Counted from the first letter of the stretch, positions 1-8,147 are shown. The stretch: DNA of 32,643 nt from Mycoplasmataceae bacterium (GCA_031260145.1 JAIRKL010000013.1:1-32643); one strand, 5' to 3'. The notes: a model not told the origin generated them from the sequence alone. Numbers and translations are program-made.

Positions 1-640
1 TTGTAAAGAAGAAGAAATAAAAAAATCTAAACAGACTTTTCCTTTTTTGGAATTTGAATTTAATAATCAAAAAATTAAAATAAAAAATATGAAAATCAGA
101 ACTAAAACAGATAAAGAAACATATTGTTTAGCATCTGGACAACATTCACAAAATGGAAATAATTATGCTGGTTATAAATCATTTCCATTTAAAAAACTTT
201 ATATTTTTGAAAATGAAGAAGGCAAAAAAACAAAAATAGATTATTTAAATTACTCAGTTTTATGTGAAAAATCTAAAGAAAATAAGAAAGGTGAGGAATT
301 CGAAGATAGTTTAAAAGAAAAATTTGAAAATATTAAAAATAAGGAACATATTTGTATTAGAAAAGGTGAAAAGATTAGGCTAAGAAATGAAATAAATGCA
401 GAAGTTAAAATCTCCGGAATCATCTTCAATAAGGATGAAATTTATGAAGTTAGTGGTTTTAATGGAAACTTTGAACTTAAAAGCCTTTATAAAGATTTTG
501 GTAAACGAGTTTTTGTTTCTATTTCTAAATTTTTACAAACCTTTGAAATTATAAACATTGATTTATTAGGAACGATTTATAAGGATAATAAAAAAGAAAC
601 AATTATTAAAAAATGAAAAGAAAAGGGATTAATAAAATAA
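1..640 (+). CDS. cas9: Cas9, C-terminal part (5' end outside window)
   Basis: The last 212 codons of a Cas9 nuclease, entering from the left edge in frame 2 and ending at TAA 638-640. TGA 614-616 is read as Trp. The tail (NIDLLGTIYKDN...ETIIKKW) resembles the end of small Cas9 proteins such as S. aureus Cas9 (DILGNLYEV...PQIIKK). The preceding basic, beta-rich stretch fits a PAM-interacting domain. The HNH and RuvC motifs would lie upstream, outside the window. Cas9 is the RNA-guided DNA nuclease of type II CRISPR systems. The call is supported by cas1, cas2 and a csn2-like gene next to it on the opposite strand, and by a tracrRNA-like gene 84 bases downstream on the same strand. Whether the protein is complete and active cannot be judged here. 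Confidence 0.82.
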
Positions 641-645
641 ATTAG

Positions 646-676
646 TGTAAATATTTTACATTTTAAATTTTTATTT
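646..676 (+). terminator. Probable terminator of cas9
   Basis: A perfect 6-bp stem (TGTAAA at 646-651, TTTACA at 655-660) with a 3-base loop, followed by a T-rich run. It lies 6 bases after the cas9 stop codon and would separate cas9 transcription from the RNA gene that starts near 725. Confidence 0.5.
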
Positions 677-712
677 GATTATTTTATCAATTAACCTTTT
701 TTTGATTTTTTT

Positions 713-718
713 TATAAT
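713..718 (+). promoter_or_regulatory. -10 box of the CRISPR RNA gene
   Basis: A perfect TATAAT preceded by a T-rich stretch (TTGATT at 702-707 is too close to be a good -35). The predicted start is near 725, just before the repeat-like block at 734. An independent promoter here shows that the RNA need not rely on read-through from cas9. Confidence 0.6.
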
Positions 719-733
719 ATATATGTATACCCG

Positions 734-769
734 ATTTTAGTCTGGTATATTTTCAGGACAGCCTAAAAC
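734..769 (+). repeat. Single CRISPR-repeat-like element
   Basis: 36 bases, the usual type II repeat length, opening ATTTTAG and closing CCTAAAAC, so the ends are complementary as in many type II repeats. Its first 15 bases match the repeat half of the downstream hairpin (800-814) at 12 positions; TTTTAG and TGGTA are shared. The distance to that hairpin is 30 bases, a standard spacer length. It can also fold on itself (GTC..TG against CA.GGAC). It may be the relic of a one-spacer array or simply a 5' hairpin of a long tracrRNA. Confidence 0.5.
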
Positions 770-922
770 ATTCCATTCTGGTGATTCCTTTATTTGTTGG
801 TTTTAGGATGGTACTAAATTATTAGTACAGATCCTAAGATTAGTCTTTATGGCAAACCCACAGGAGGAGCGAATGACCTGGTTACTAATATAGAAATATA
901 TTGATTAGCAAGTCCTTAATTA

Positions 923-956
923 AAAAAGCACAATCAAGAAATTGGTTGTGCTTTTT
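923..956. terminator. Strong bidirectional terminator
   Basis: A 13-bp stem (AAAAAGCACAATC at 923-935, pairing with 944-956) with an 8-base loop, A-rich before and T-rich after. It ends the CRISPR RNA on the plus strand. Ten bases beyond the csn2 stop, it can also end the cas1-cas2-csn2 transcript on the minus strand. Confidence 0.85.
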
Positions 957-966
957 GCATTTTTAA

Positions 967-1662
967 TTACATTTTTATAAAAACCTTTTCATCAAAAATC
1001 TTTTCCTTATCATCTGAAAGATTCACCAATTCCTTTTCATTATAAACAGAAACGGTATTTTTTCCAACTAATATTACATTTGCTAAATCTTCTAAAACAT
1101 ATTTTTTAATATTTGAATATTCATTAAAAATGATTATTGTTTTAATATTTCTTTCTTTTAATAATTCAATACATTCTTCATCTAATCAGGGAGGATTAAA
1201 TAATATTAAATTAGTTAAAAATGTTGTTGAAAATAAATTAATAAAGGTTATAAATTCTTTCTTGGTAATATTTTTCTCTAAATCAATTTCATAAATATAA
1301 CCAATAATTTTTGATAAATCAAAATCACATTTTTTATATATTTTATCAACATTCCCCTCTAAATTATTTAAAATTTCTTCAACAATTTCTCGATTGAAAA
1401 GCTTTGACATTTTTTCTAAATTGGTTCCAATAAAATGTTTTCAAAAAATATTTGATTTTGTTAAGGAAAAAATATCCCCGGTTTTTGTTAATGATGTTAT
1501 TATTACACTTCTATGTTGATTTAGTGCATTAATTTCGTCATAAATTTCTATTTTCTTTTCTTGTAAATTGTAATAAAAATCCATTAAATCATATGTTTTA
1601 ATAAATAAAATATTATCGATACTTACATTTATAGTTTTCTCAAAAGCTTTGATATATCCCAT
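967..1662 (-). CDS. csn2: Csn2-like CRISPR adaptation protein
   Basis: 231 residues when the TGA at 1441-1443 is read as Trp. The ATG (1662) directly follows the cas2 stop codon (1663-1665), so the two are translationally coupled. Length, last place in a cas1-cas2 operon and the C-terminal pattern (LKERNIKTIIIFNEYSNI, then KKYVLEDL) suit the Csn2 family. That family forms a ring-shaped tetramer that slides on DNA ends and helps Cas9-Cas1-Cas2 acquire spacers in subtype II-A. Csn2 proteins diverge strongly between lineages, and the N-terminal half here is hard to recognise. The call therefore rests partly on position. If correct, it places the locus in subtype II-A rather than II-C. Confidence 0.72.
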
Positions 1663-1971
1663 TTATAGTTTTATATATTTTTTCTCATTATTAATTTTTT
1701 CAATTAATGTTTTTTCTCCTTTTAATAATTTAATATCTTGATACTGATTTTCTGTAACACATAGCATTCTAACGTCTCCATATTTTGGTAAAATTTCAAT
1801 TAATTTCTTTTCTTCTCTATCCTTTTTTGTGTGCACATTAATGCATTTATGATAAACAGAATATTGCATCATCGTATATCCTAGTTTAAATAATTCTTTT
1901 CTAAATCTTGAATAATTCTTTTTATCTTCTGTTGTATCAGTAGGTAAATCAAAAAAGATAAAAATTCTCAT
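1663..1971 (-). CDS. cas2: CRISPR-associated endonuclease Cas2
   Basis: 102 residues starting MRIFIFFDLPT, the usual Cas2 beginning (first beta strand with the conserved Asp), followed by KKNYSRFRKELFKLGYTMMQ and SVYHKCIN, typical of type II Cas2. The open frame extends upstream to 2031, but those codons overlap the cas1 end and lack family similarity, so ATG 1971 is chosen; it begins 4 bases after the cas1 stop. Cas2 bridges two Cas1 dimers in the complex that integrates new spacers at the leader end of the array. The family Asp is present (FFDLP). Confidence 0.93.
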   Translation of the reverse strand: MRIFIFFDLPTDTTEDKKNYSRFRKELFKLGYTMMQYSVYHKCINVHTKKDREEKKLIEILPKYGDVRMLCVTENQYQDIKLLKGEKTLIEKINNEKKYIKL

Positions 1972-1975
1972 AAAA

Positions 1976-2869
1976 TTAGTAGATATCATATAAAAATTCA
2001 ATTTTAAATTCCTTATTATTGAACAAATCATAAATATACTTATCTATTGCTAGCGAAATTCTCATTCTTTCTTTATTGTAATACAATTCGCTTTCTAAAA
2101 TTTTGATTAAATCCCTTTTTATCACTGTTGATAATATAAATTCTTCAGACTTTATTTTTCTTATATTCTTATAAGTGAAAACATCAATTATTATTCGAAA
2201 AGGTTCCATTAAATCAGATGCTAATGCAAAATGATTAGTGAATGATTTATGAAATAATGAAATTCTTGTGTCCATTCCATTTTTGACAATACTTCGACAA
2301 AAAGCAGAAAGAATAATTGAGAATCCATAATTAAGAATTGAATTAATAAACTTATTTTCATCATCGGTTTCATCAAATCTAACAAACTTTTTTCCAAATA
2401 AACTATTAAAAAAATCTTTTGCTCCTTTTGCTTCAATACTTTGAACTTCTTCAAAATTTAATTCATCTGTAATTTTTTCTTGTGTGTTTTCTTTAAATTT
2501 TAAATGTTTTAATAAATCATTTTCATAATGAAGCTTAAGTTTAATAATTTGTTTTCAAATTTTTAGTTTATATTCATTATCTCATGAAATTTGATTTTGC
2601 AGAATTTTCAAACTATTGTAATGACCATCGAATGGAAGAATTAAAACATTCGGAATATGTTTTTCATCACAGATTATTGTTAATATGTTTCTATTAGCTA
2701 ACTCATTTAATAAATGGCAAGAAATATTTATTGTGATATTATTAATTAACAAAATATCGAGTTCATTTAGCAAAATTGGAATCTTTTTATCTTTAAAAAA
2801 AATAATAATATTATCAAGCTTGTACCCAATCTTTCAAGAATCTTCTAATTCTAATATTTTAAACCCCAC
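1976..2869 (-). CDS. cas1: CRISPR-associated integrase Cas1
   Basis: 297 residues, normal length, with in-frame TGA codons as Trp. The start is GTG 2869 (MGFKILELEDSWKIGYKLDN); an in-frame TAA stands just before it. The metal-binding residues are visible: the acidic stretch before NKFINSILNYG, His about 207 in SLFHKSF and Glu about 222 in DLMEPFR. Cas1 carries out the transesterification that inserts protospacers into the CRISPR array. It is first in the cas1-cas2-csn2 operon, which runs against cas9 instead of with it. A TATAAT (minus strand, 2882-2887) lies 13 bases before the start codon, giving a leader of only a few bases. Confidence 0.93.
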
Positions 2870-2916
2870 TTAATTATCACAATTATAAAAATGTAAGATA
2901 CTTTTTATAGGAAAAT

Positions 2917-3981
2917 TTAATATCTTGGACTAAAAATTTCACAAATAGCATTATTAAATTCATTTAAAGCAATGCAAAGGTTTTTTCATTTTTCCGTTGA
3001 AGTATTAAGTTTATGATTTAAAATACCTCCTGTTGAGAATAGTGTTGTAATATTATTAAAAAAATATGGTGTTGAAACAACAGTCTCATTTGTTATTTTG
3101 TAAATTGCATTTTCTAGATTTTTTCCAGCATTTTTATATGTTATAGTTGTGATTCTTTCATTTAAATTAATATTTCTTGAATATATAGAAGATTGTAGAG
3201 TATTTACAAGAGAATTTGATAATTCCATAAAATGCTGATTTTGTTTTAAAAGATAAATAAATTCTGAAAATTTAATAACAAATTTATATAAAACTTCCTT
3301 CTTAACATCAGATTTTAAGATCGTATTAGTGTAAAAAGAAGAAGATTTAATAACATTAAAAAGTTTATTCAAAGAATCGGAACCTTCAAGTTCGTCGAAT
3401 ATGGTTTCATGAACTAAATCATTATAGGAATTCCCAATATTAACACCAATATCTTTTTTAATAAAATCAAAATAATTAGTCATCAAACGCATTTCTCCAA
3501 AACCAAAAACATTATTACACCTAGCAAAGAAATTATTCATAATTTCACTAGAAGTAGGTTTTTGTGAATTTGAAATATCAGAAGTCACTTTATCAACTTT
3601 TTCCTTTAATTCTTTTCAATTTTCCTCTGATGTATTTAAAAGATCAAGAATTTCTAAATCTTCAGTTAAAATAAAAAAATCTAAAATTGTTTTTTCTCAA
3701 GAAACTTCTATAAGAAATTTGCTAGCTAAAAGATCAACTAAATCTTTTACACTTCCTTCTGTTTTCTCTTTGTGAAGAACATTCATATTTAGAACGTTTA
3801 AAGTTTGTAGACTATAAATTTTAAAAGCATCGGTATTCATTAATTTTTTCAAAGAAGCAAATGTTTTCGTTCTTTCGCTAATTTTAGCACAAGAAGTTAA
3901 AGAAGTAAAACAAAAGCTAAAAACACAAGGAAAAAACAATAGTGAACTTAAAAAAGCTATTTTTTTTTTTTGAATACTCAT
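2917..3981 (-). CDS. Surface lipoprotein of unknown function
   Basis: 354 residues with TGA read as Trp. The N-terminus is a basic start (MSIQKKK), a hydrophobic stretch and the lipobox LTSC with Cys at about residue 31, so the product should be lipid-anchored on the outer face of the membrane. The rest is predicted largely helical, with many Asn, Ser, Lys and Phe residues and no recognised domain. It resembles the lipoprotein at 23934-25022 in size, lipobox, a WEK motif about a quarter to a third of the way along, and a similar C-terminal ending. The two may be distant paralogues of a lineage-specific surface family. It lies 48 bases upstream of cas1 on the same strand, but there is no reason to tie it to CRISPR. 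Confidence 0.8.
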
Positions 3982-4188
3982 ACATTTAAATTACAGTAGA
4001 ATAAAGTGTCCTAAACCTAAATAGGATACAACTTATGAATAAATTATAAATATTCTTTCAAATACAGAATCTAATTCATCTTTTGCAAAAAACAAAATGT
4101 GAGAACATAATTCAGGCAGGAGACTTTATATATGTAAGAAAGGTTCTAATAGAAGAAACTAAATCTGATATTTTTAATTCTATTTTCT

Positions 4189-4222
4189 TAATTAGTAATG
4201 TCATATAATTAGTAATGTCATA
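4189..4222 (+). repeat. 17-base perfect tandem duplication
   Basis: TAATTAGTAATGTCATA occurs twice in a row (4189-4205 and 4206-4222). As 17 is not a multiple of three, it shifts the alanine racemase frame and looks like one of the inactivating mutations, probably by strand slippage. Confidence 0.95.
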
Positions 4223-4380
4223 CAAATTAACATCTTTAAGAAAGATAAGATAGTTGGATATCAAGAGGTCTATACCTCCGCTAAAGAAAAAGGAATACAT
4301 TGTAACTATTTCCTGCGGATATGCAGATGGTTTTTTGTAAATTTAAATCCAAATAGACTTAAAAGAGTTAATATTAATAA

Positions 4381-4386
4381 TATAAT
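4381..4386 (+). promoter_or_regulatory. -10 box of the tRNA pair
   Basis: A perfect TATAAT ending 8 bases before the first base of tRNA-Glu, so transcription would start at or within a base or two of the mature 5' end. Confidence 0.6.
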
Positions 4387-4394
4387 AAATATGC

Positions 4395-4471
4395 GGCCCG
4401 TTGGTGAAGCGACTTAACACACGCGCCTTTCACGTGCGCATTCATGGGTTTGAATCCCATACGGGTCACCA
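4395..4471 (+). tRNA. trnE: tRNA-Glu (UUC)
   Basis: Cloverleaf visible: acceptor GGCCCGT pairs with ACGGGTC (one G-U), anticodon stem CGCGC/GTGCG around loop CTTTCAC (anticodon TTC), and T-arm ATGGG-TTTGAAT-CCCAT. CCA is encoded. It is followed after two bases by tRNA-Val. Confidence 0.93.
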
Positions 4472-4473
4472 TA

Positions 4474-4550
4474 TGCAGTGTTAGCTCAGTTGGTAGAGCA
4501 ATTGCCTTACAAGCAATAGGTCACAGGTTCGAGCCCTGTACACTGCACCA
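4474..4550 (+). tRNA. trnV: tRNA-Val (UAC)
   Basis: Acceptor TGCAGTG pairs with CACTGCA, a D-arm with TAGCTCAGTTGGTAGAGCA, anticodon loop with TAC, T-arm ACAGG-TTCGAGC-CCTGT, and an encoded CCA. Presumably cotranscribed with tRNA-Glu. Confidence 0.96.
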
Positions 4551-4561
4551 TTTTATTTTTA

Positions 4562-4590
4562 ATATTTAATAAAAAATTATTAAATATAAT
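4562..4590 (+). promoter_or_regulatory. Hairpin and -10 box before the opp operon
   Basis: ATATTTAATA (4562-4571) and TATTAAATAT (4578-4587) form a 10-bp AT-only stem after the tRNAs, possibly helping 3'-end formation. It overlaps a perfect TATAAT at 4585-4590, which would start opp mRNA near 4597, about 16 bases before the oppB start codon. Confidence 0.45.
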
Positions 4591-4612
4591 TTAATTGAAA
4601 ACATAAAGAAAA

Positions 4613-5818
4613 ATGAAAAGAGGTAGAAAAAATGACCTTGCTCTTTCTAGTGTTCTTTTATCATTAAAAGAAAATTCAATTTCTAGAACAAATTTTATTC
4701 TTAAGAATTCTTTAAAACAGACTACTTCCTTTTTTTCTAATCATTCAACTCTTTCATATTGTTTAAAACGTATTTCAATTTCTCTTGCTTGTTTAGCAAT
4801 TGGTTTAACTCTTATTTTCATCTTAGTTAGGTGAAATTTGGAAAAAACTGGAATTGAAGCCTTTATGCCTGATTCTTTAGAAAAAAATAATTGAACCGAA
4901 GAACAAAAACATAGTTATTACAATAAACTTTTACAACTTAATAATTTAGACGGAAATTTATGAAATCAAATTCTTCATTTTTGATACAACATTATTCCTT
5001 TTTTTCCAAAACACATTCTAACCTCTAATTCTGTTGTAAATTTTGAAACTGGACAATTGGAACCAATATATGAAACTCGTTTTATTTATTTTGGTGTAAC
5101 CATGACAAATGTATTAGGTTCTCAGAATTTAGATGTTTCTTCAGAATTTGAGACAGCAATGCCATATTCTTTTACTTATGGTTTGATTACTATTACTATT
5201 TCTTATCTTTTAGGAGTTCCATTGGGAATATTAGCTGCTATTAAAAATAAAAAAATTTCTGGAAAATTAATGAATTCGGTATCGTTATTTATTTATTCAT
5301 TACCTTCAGTAATAATAATTATGTTCTTCTTTTTATTACCAGTTGGATTTTTTTCTCAAAGTAGTTTATTTTTTTCTGAATCATTTTGACCTAAATTTTG
5401 ACCCGCATTAACTATGTGTTTTTTATTTGTGCCATTCAACATTATTATGACAAGAAAATACTTCGTTGAAGAGATTCAAAAAGATTATGTTTTATTTGCA
5501 TATAGTAAAGGTTTGACTACTAATATGGTATTTTTTAAACATATTTTTAGAAATACATGTGTTGTTATTCTTCGTTCTTTACCGCTTGATTTAGGAATGG
5601 CAATATTTGGATTTAGTATTATAACTGAAACTCAATGAAATATTCCTGGTTTGGGTAAAATGCTTACAACATGTTTAACACCTGCTTCCAATGAACCGAT
5701 GGTAATAATGATGTATATCACTATCTCTTCTGTTCTTATTACTTTTACCTCATTGCTAGCTGATTTAATAATGATTTGATTAGATCCAAGAGTTAAAATT
5801 CAAGGAGGTAAAAAATAA
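4613..5818 (+). CDS. oppB: Oligopeptide ABC transporter permease OppB
   Basis: 401 residues with several TGA-Trp codons. A basic N-terminus and a first membrane helix (ISLACLAIGLTLIFILVR) lead to an extracellular segment of about 80 residues. The permease core then follows: TYGLITITISYLLGVPLGILAAI, a helix FIYSLPSVIIIMFFFLLPVGF, and the coupling-loop region RKYFVEEIQKDYVLFAYSKGLT, the family EAA-type loop that contacts the ATPases. The protein forms half of the membrane channel of an Opp/Dpp peptide importer. It is first in a tight oppB-C-D-F operon. No substrate-binding protein gene (oppA) precedes or follows, unlike many mollicute operons. Confidence 0.92.
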
Positions 5819-5819
5819 A

Positions 5820-6869
5820 ATGTTGAATAAAACTAAAAATAAGGAATATCAAATTTGTGATAGAAAAAAATACGCTGAACAATTTTATCAAAAGTATCAT
5901 ATTCAATATGAAAAAATTAATAAAAAATTATTTGTTAAGGTTAATAATTTAAATGCAGATAAAACTCTCTTTACCCAAAAAAAACAATCATTTTGATGTA
6001 ATGTTTTTAAAATTCTTCTTACTAGTCCTATGTTTATTATTTCTACAGTCATTCTTTTAAGTATTTTCATTCTAACATTTGTTTTTTCAAATGGAAAAGT
6101 AGCACAACCAAGGCTTAATAATCCTGGTACTGCTCCTGCAAATTGTTCATTAAACCATTTATTTGGCCTTGGATTTGTTGGAGAAGAATATTGAAATGAA
6201 GTATGAATTGGAACAAAGTGAACCATTTTTTTAACAATTTGCATCGTTTCTATTCAATTATTTGTTGGTTTATTAATTGGTTCTATTTGAGGTTATTTTA
6301 AGAAAACTGATATTGTCTTTATTAATCTAATCAATATTATTAATCTTATTCCTTCTTTAATTTTTATTTTATTAATTATTACACTAGCTGGTATTGGTTT
6401 TTGACCTATCATAATTGCAGTTTCCATTCAATCGTGAATAAGTTTTGCAGTAGCAACAAGAGTTCAAGTAATGTTAGTTAGAAACTATGATTATAATGTT
6501 ATGTCTAAAATTTTAGGAACAAATTCATTTAAAATAATACTAAGAAACATCTTGCCTAGAATCGCTCCTGTAATAACTTCCATTGGCGCTTTTGCAATTC
6601 CGGATGCTATTTCTTGAGATCTTTCTCTTTCATATTTAAATTTTGGTTTTGTAGATGGAGAAACTACAACTTCTTTGGGTTATTTAATTCAATATACTTT
6701 AAACTCTAACAAATGATTTCAATTTCCAAATTTAATAATTTTTCCAATTGCAATGGTTGTAATAATTTCATTCTTTTTCTTTTCATTATGTCATAAAATT
6801 TCTGATTCATTAAATCCTAAAAATCATAATAAAATTAGTTTTTCACAATTGAAAGGAGGAAGAAAATAA
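5820..6869 (+). CDS. oppC: Oligopeptide ABC transporter permease OppC
   Basis: 349 residues with many TGA-Trp codons. It begins one base after oppB; AAGGAGG (5802-5808) inside the oppB end is a strong ribosome-binding site. After a cytoplasmic N-terminus comes a membrane helix (FIISTVILLSIFILTFVFS) and a short external segment. The core has WTIFLTICIVSIQLFVGLLI, LIPSLIFILLIITLAGIGF, a coupling loop RNYDYNVMSKILGTNSFKII, and the family ending SWDLSLSYLNFGF...TSLGYLI. It pairs with OppB to form the peptide channel. Confidence 0.93.
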
Positions 6870-6871
6870 AA

Positions 6872-8146
6872 ATGAATAAGAAAAGAAAATCAGAAATCAT
6901 TCTTTCAGCAAAAAATATTAATACTGGTTTTATTTCTGGGAATTCTTTTGTTTCAATAAATAAAGATATTTCATTTGATTTATATTCTGGACAAATTTTA
7001 GTAATTATTGGAGAATCTGGAAGTGGAAAATCAGTTCTCTCCAAATCTTTTGGTGGTATGAATGATGAATCTTTCTTCTTTTCATCTGGCTCATTAAAAT
7101 ATTTTAAAGACAAAAAGCCAATCGAACTAGTTGATATTTTTAACTCCTCAAACTCAGGCTATTATTCTAAAAAAATGAAAAAAATTTATAAAAATAAATT
7201 AAATAAATTATCAGAAGAAATAAATGTTAAAAACCAAGATAAAAACCAAAATATAGTGGAATTAAATTTTTTAAAAAATGATTATCTTCAACTTAATAAT
7301 GAATATATTAATTTTGGCAAAACAACAAAAAAATATTCAAAACACGATGCTAGTAAACTGATTAGAAAAATTAGAGGAAAAGAAATCTCATATGTTTTTC
7401 AAGATCCAGCACTTGCTTTAAATCCACTTTTAACAGTTGGTCAACAAATTACTGAAGTTTTGAAAATACATAGAAATTTAAAAGGAAAAGAAGCTTATAA
7501 TGAAGCAATAAATTTGTTACAAAAAGTTGGAATAATAAATCCAGAAAAAGCTATAAAAATGCTTCCTAGTGAATATTCTGGCGGTATGAGGCAACGAATT
7601 GTTATTGCTATTGCATTAGCATCTAATCCTAAAATTCTTATTGCTGATGAACCAACAACTGCTTTAGATGTTACAATACAAAAACAAATAATTCAACTTT
7701 TATTAAATTTAAAGAGAGAATTAAATATTGCTATTATTTTCATTACCCATGATTTGGGTGTTGTAGCAGAAATTGCTAATAGTATATGTGTCATGTATAA
7801 TGGAACATTTATTGAAAAAGGAACTAAAAAAGATATTTTCTTGAATCCAAAACATCCATATACATGAGCTTTAATTTCTTCTATTCCTCAATTTTCAAAA
7901 AAAACTGATAATCTTTTTTATTTAAAAGGTTCCCCATTACCTTCTAATTTTTCAATTGATTATGACCCTTTTGCTCCAAGAAATGAAAATGCTTTAAAAA
8001 TTGATTTTCAATACTTTCCGCCAACATTTAAAATTTCATCAACTCATTTTGTAAAGTCATGACTTTATTCAAAATATTCTCCCGCTTTTGAAATACCAAA
8101 AACCGTTTCTGATGCTATTTCATATTTAAAAGGAGTAATAAAATAA
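6872..8146 (+). CDS. oppD: Oligopeptide ABC transporter ATPase OppD
   Basis: 424 residues, with a good Shine-Dalgarno (AAAGGAGG, 6852-6859). All ATPase motifs are present: Walker A GESGSGKS near residue 50, Q-loop FQDPALALNPLLTVGQQ near 176, signature SGGMRQR near 236, Walker B ILIADEPTTALD near 255 and switch His ITHDLG near 291. The C-terminal peptide-transporter extension is AT-rich and lacks an obvious Cys cluster. The spacing between Walker A and the Q-loop is about 120 residues, some 80 more than usual, owing to a lysine-rich, coiled-coil-like insertion. It would hydrolyse ATP together with OppF to drive peptide uptake, a main amino-acid source for mollicutes. Confidence 0.93.
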
Positions 8147-8147
8147 T

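Larger units (their letters stand above)
725..956 (+). ncRNA. tracrRNA-type CRISPR RNA, candidate natural single-guide RNA
   Basis: Visible parts in order: (a) a 36-base repeat-like block at 734-769; (b) exactly 30 bases at 770-799; (c) a hairpin at 800-840 in which GTTTTAGGAT (800-809) pairs with ATCCTAAGAT (831-840, ten pairs, two of them G-U), an internal loop of G against AG follows, GTACTAA (811-817) pairs with TTAGTAC (822-828), and ATTA closes the end; (d) a nexus-like AAGATTAGTC, compare AAGGCTAGTC of the S. pyogenes tracrRNA; (e) a stem CAGG/CCTG (861-880) and a GAAA-capped stem (885-908); (f) a terminator at 923-956. Part (c) has the repeat/bulge/anti-repeat form of an engineered sgRNA. 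It lies on the cas9 strand directly behind cas9. The alternative is a long-form tracrRNA (like S. pyogenes tracr-L), which also mimics a guide. The tracrRNA identity is fairly sure. The guide role of 770-799 is inferred. Confidence 0.72.
4042..4390 (+). pseudogene. alr: Alanine racemase remnant (decayed alr)
   Basis: No complete frame exists, but fragments read in order like the second half of alanine racemase: SNTESNSSFAKNK (like the HxSNT/SNSA region), then FNSIFLISNVIQINIFKKDK plus IVGYQEVYTSAKEK, which fits the family stretch 'kskIiqik.ikkGdkVGYg.ty.a', then in another frame EYIVTISCGYADGFL, the family signature GYADG. A 17-base tandem duplication at 4189-4222 breaks the frame; removing one copy rejoins the pieces. 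A second frameshift precedes the GYADG segment, and stops follow. Alanine racemase makes D-alanine for peptidoglycan, which mollicutes lack, so decay is expected. The PLP-lysine half is missing, so only the 3' part survives. Confidence 0.6.

Noticed and set aside
851-882. GGCAAACC resembling the start of a cyclic-di-GMP riboswitch
   Set aside because: The remaining conserved parts (GACGCAAAGC and a receptor helix) are absent, it follows the tracrRNA nexus, and no regulated gene lies downstream on this strand.
725-956. Could be SRP RNA, RNase P RNA, tmRNA or 6S RNA
   Set aside because: None of their signature sequences (GGAAGGAAGCAGC, GAGGAAAGTCC, the tmRNA tRNA-like ends) occurs, while the repeat/anti-repeat hairpin and position after cas9 fit tracrRNA.
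2221-2454. Minus-strand open frame of 77 codons
   Set aside because: It overlaps cas1 in another frame; the cas1 frame contains the catalytic motifs.
2870-2916. CRISPR array upstream of cas1
   Set aside because: Only 47 bases lie between the lipoprotein stop and cas1, with no repeats; a promoter fits better.
4112-4300. Minus-strand open frame of 62 codons
   Set aside because: It lies antisense to the alanine racemase remnant, has no start signal and no family resemblance.
5903-6244. Minus-strand open frame of 113 codons
   Set aside because: It is antisense to oppC, which is a clear permease once TGA is read as Trp.
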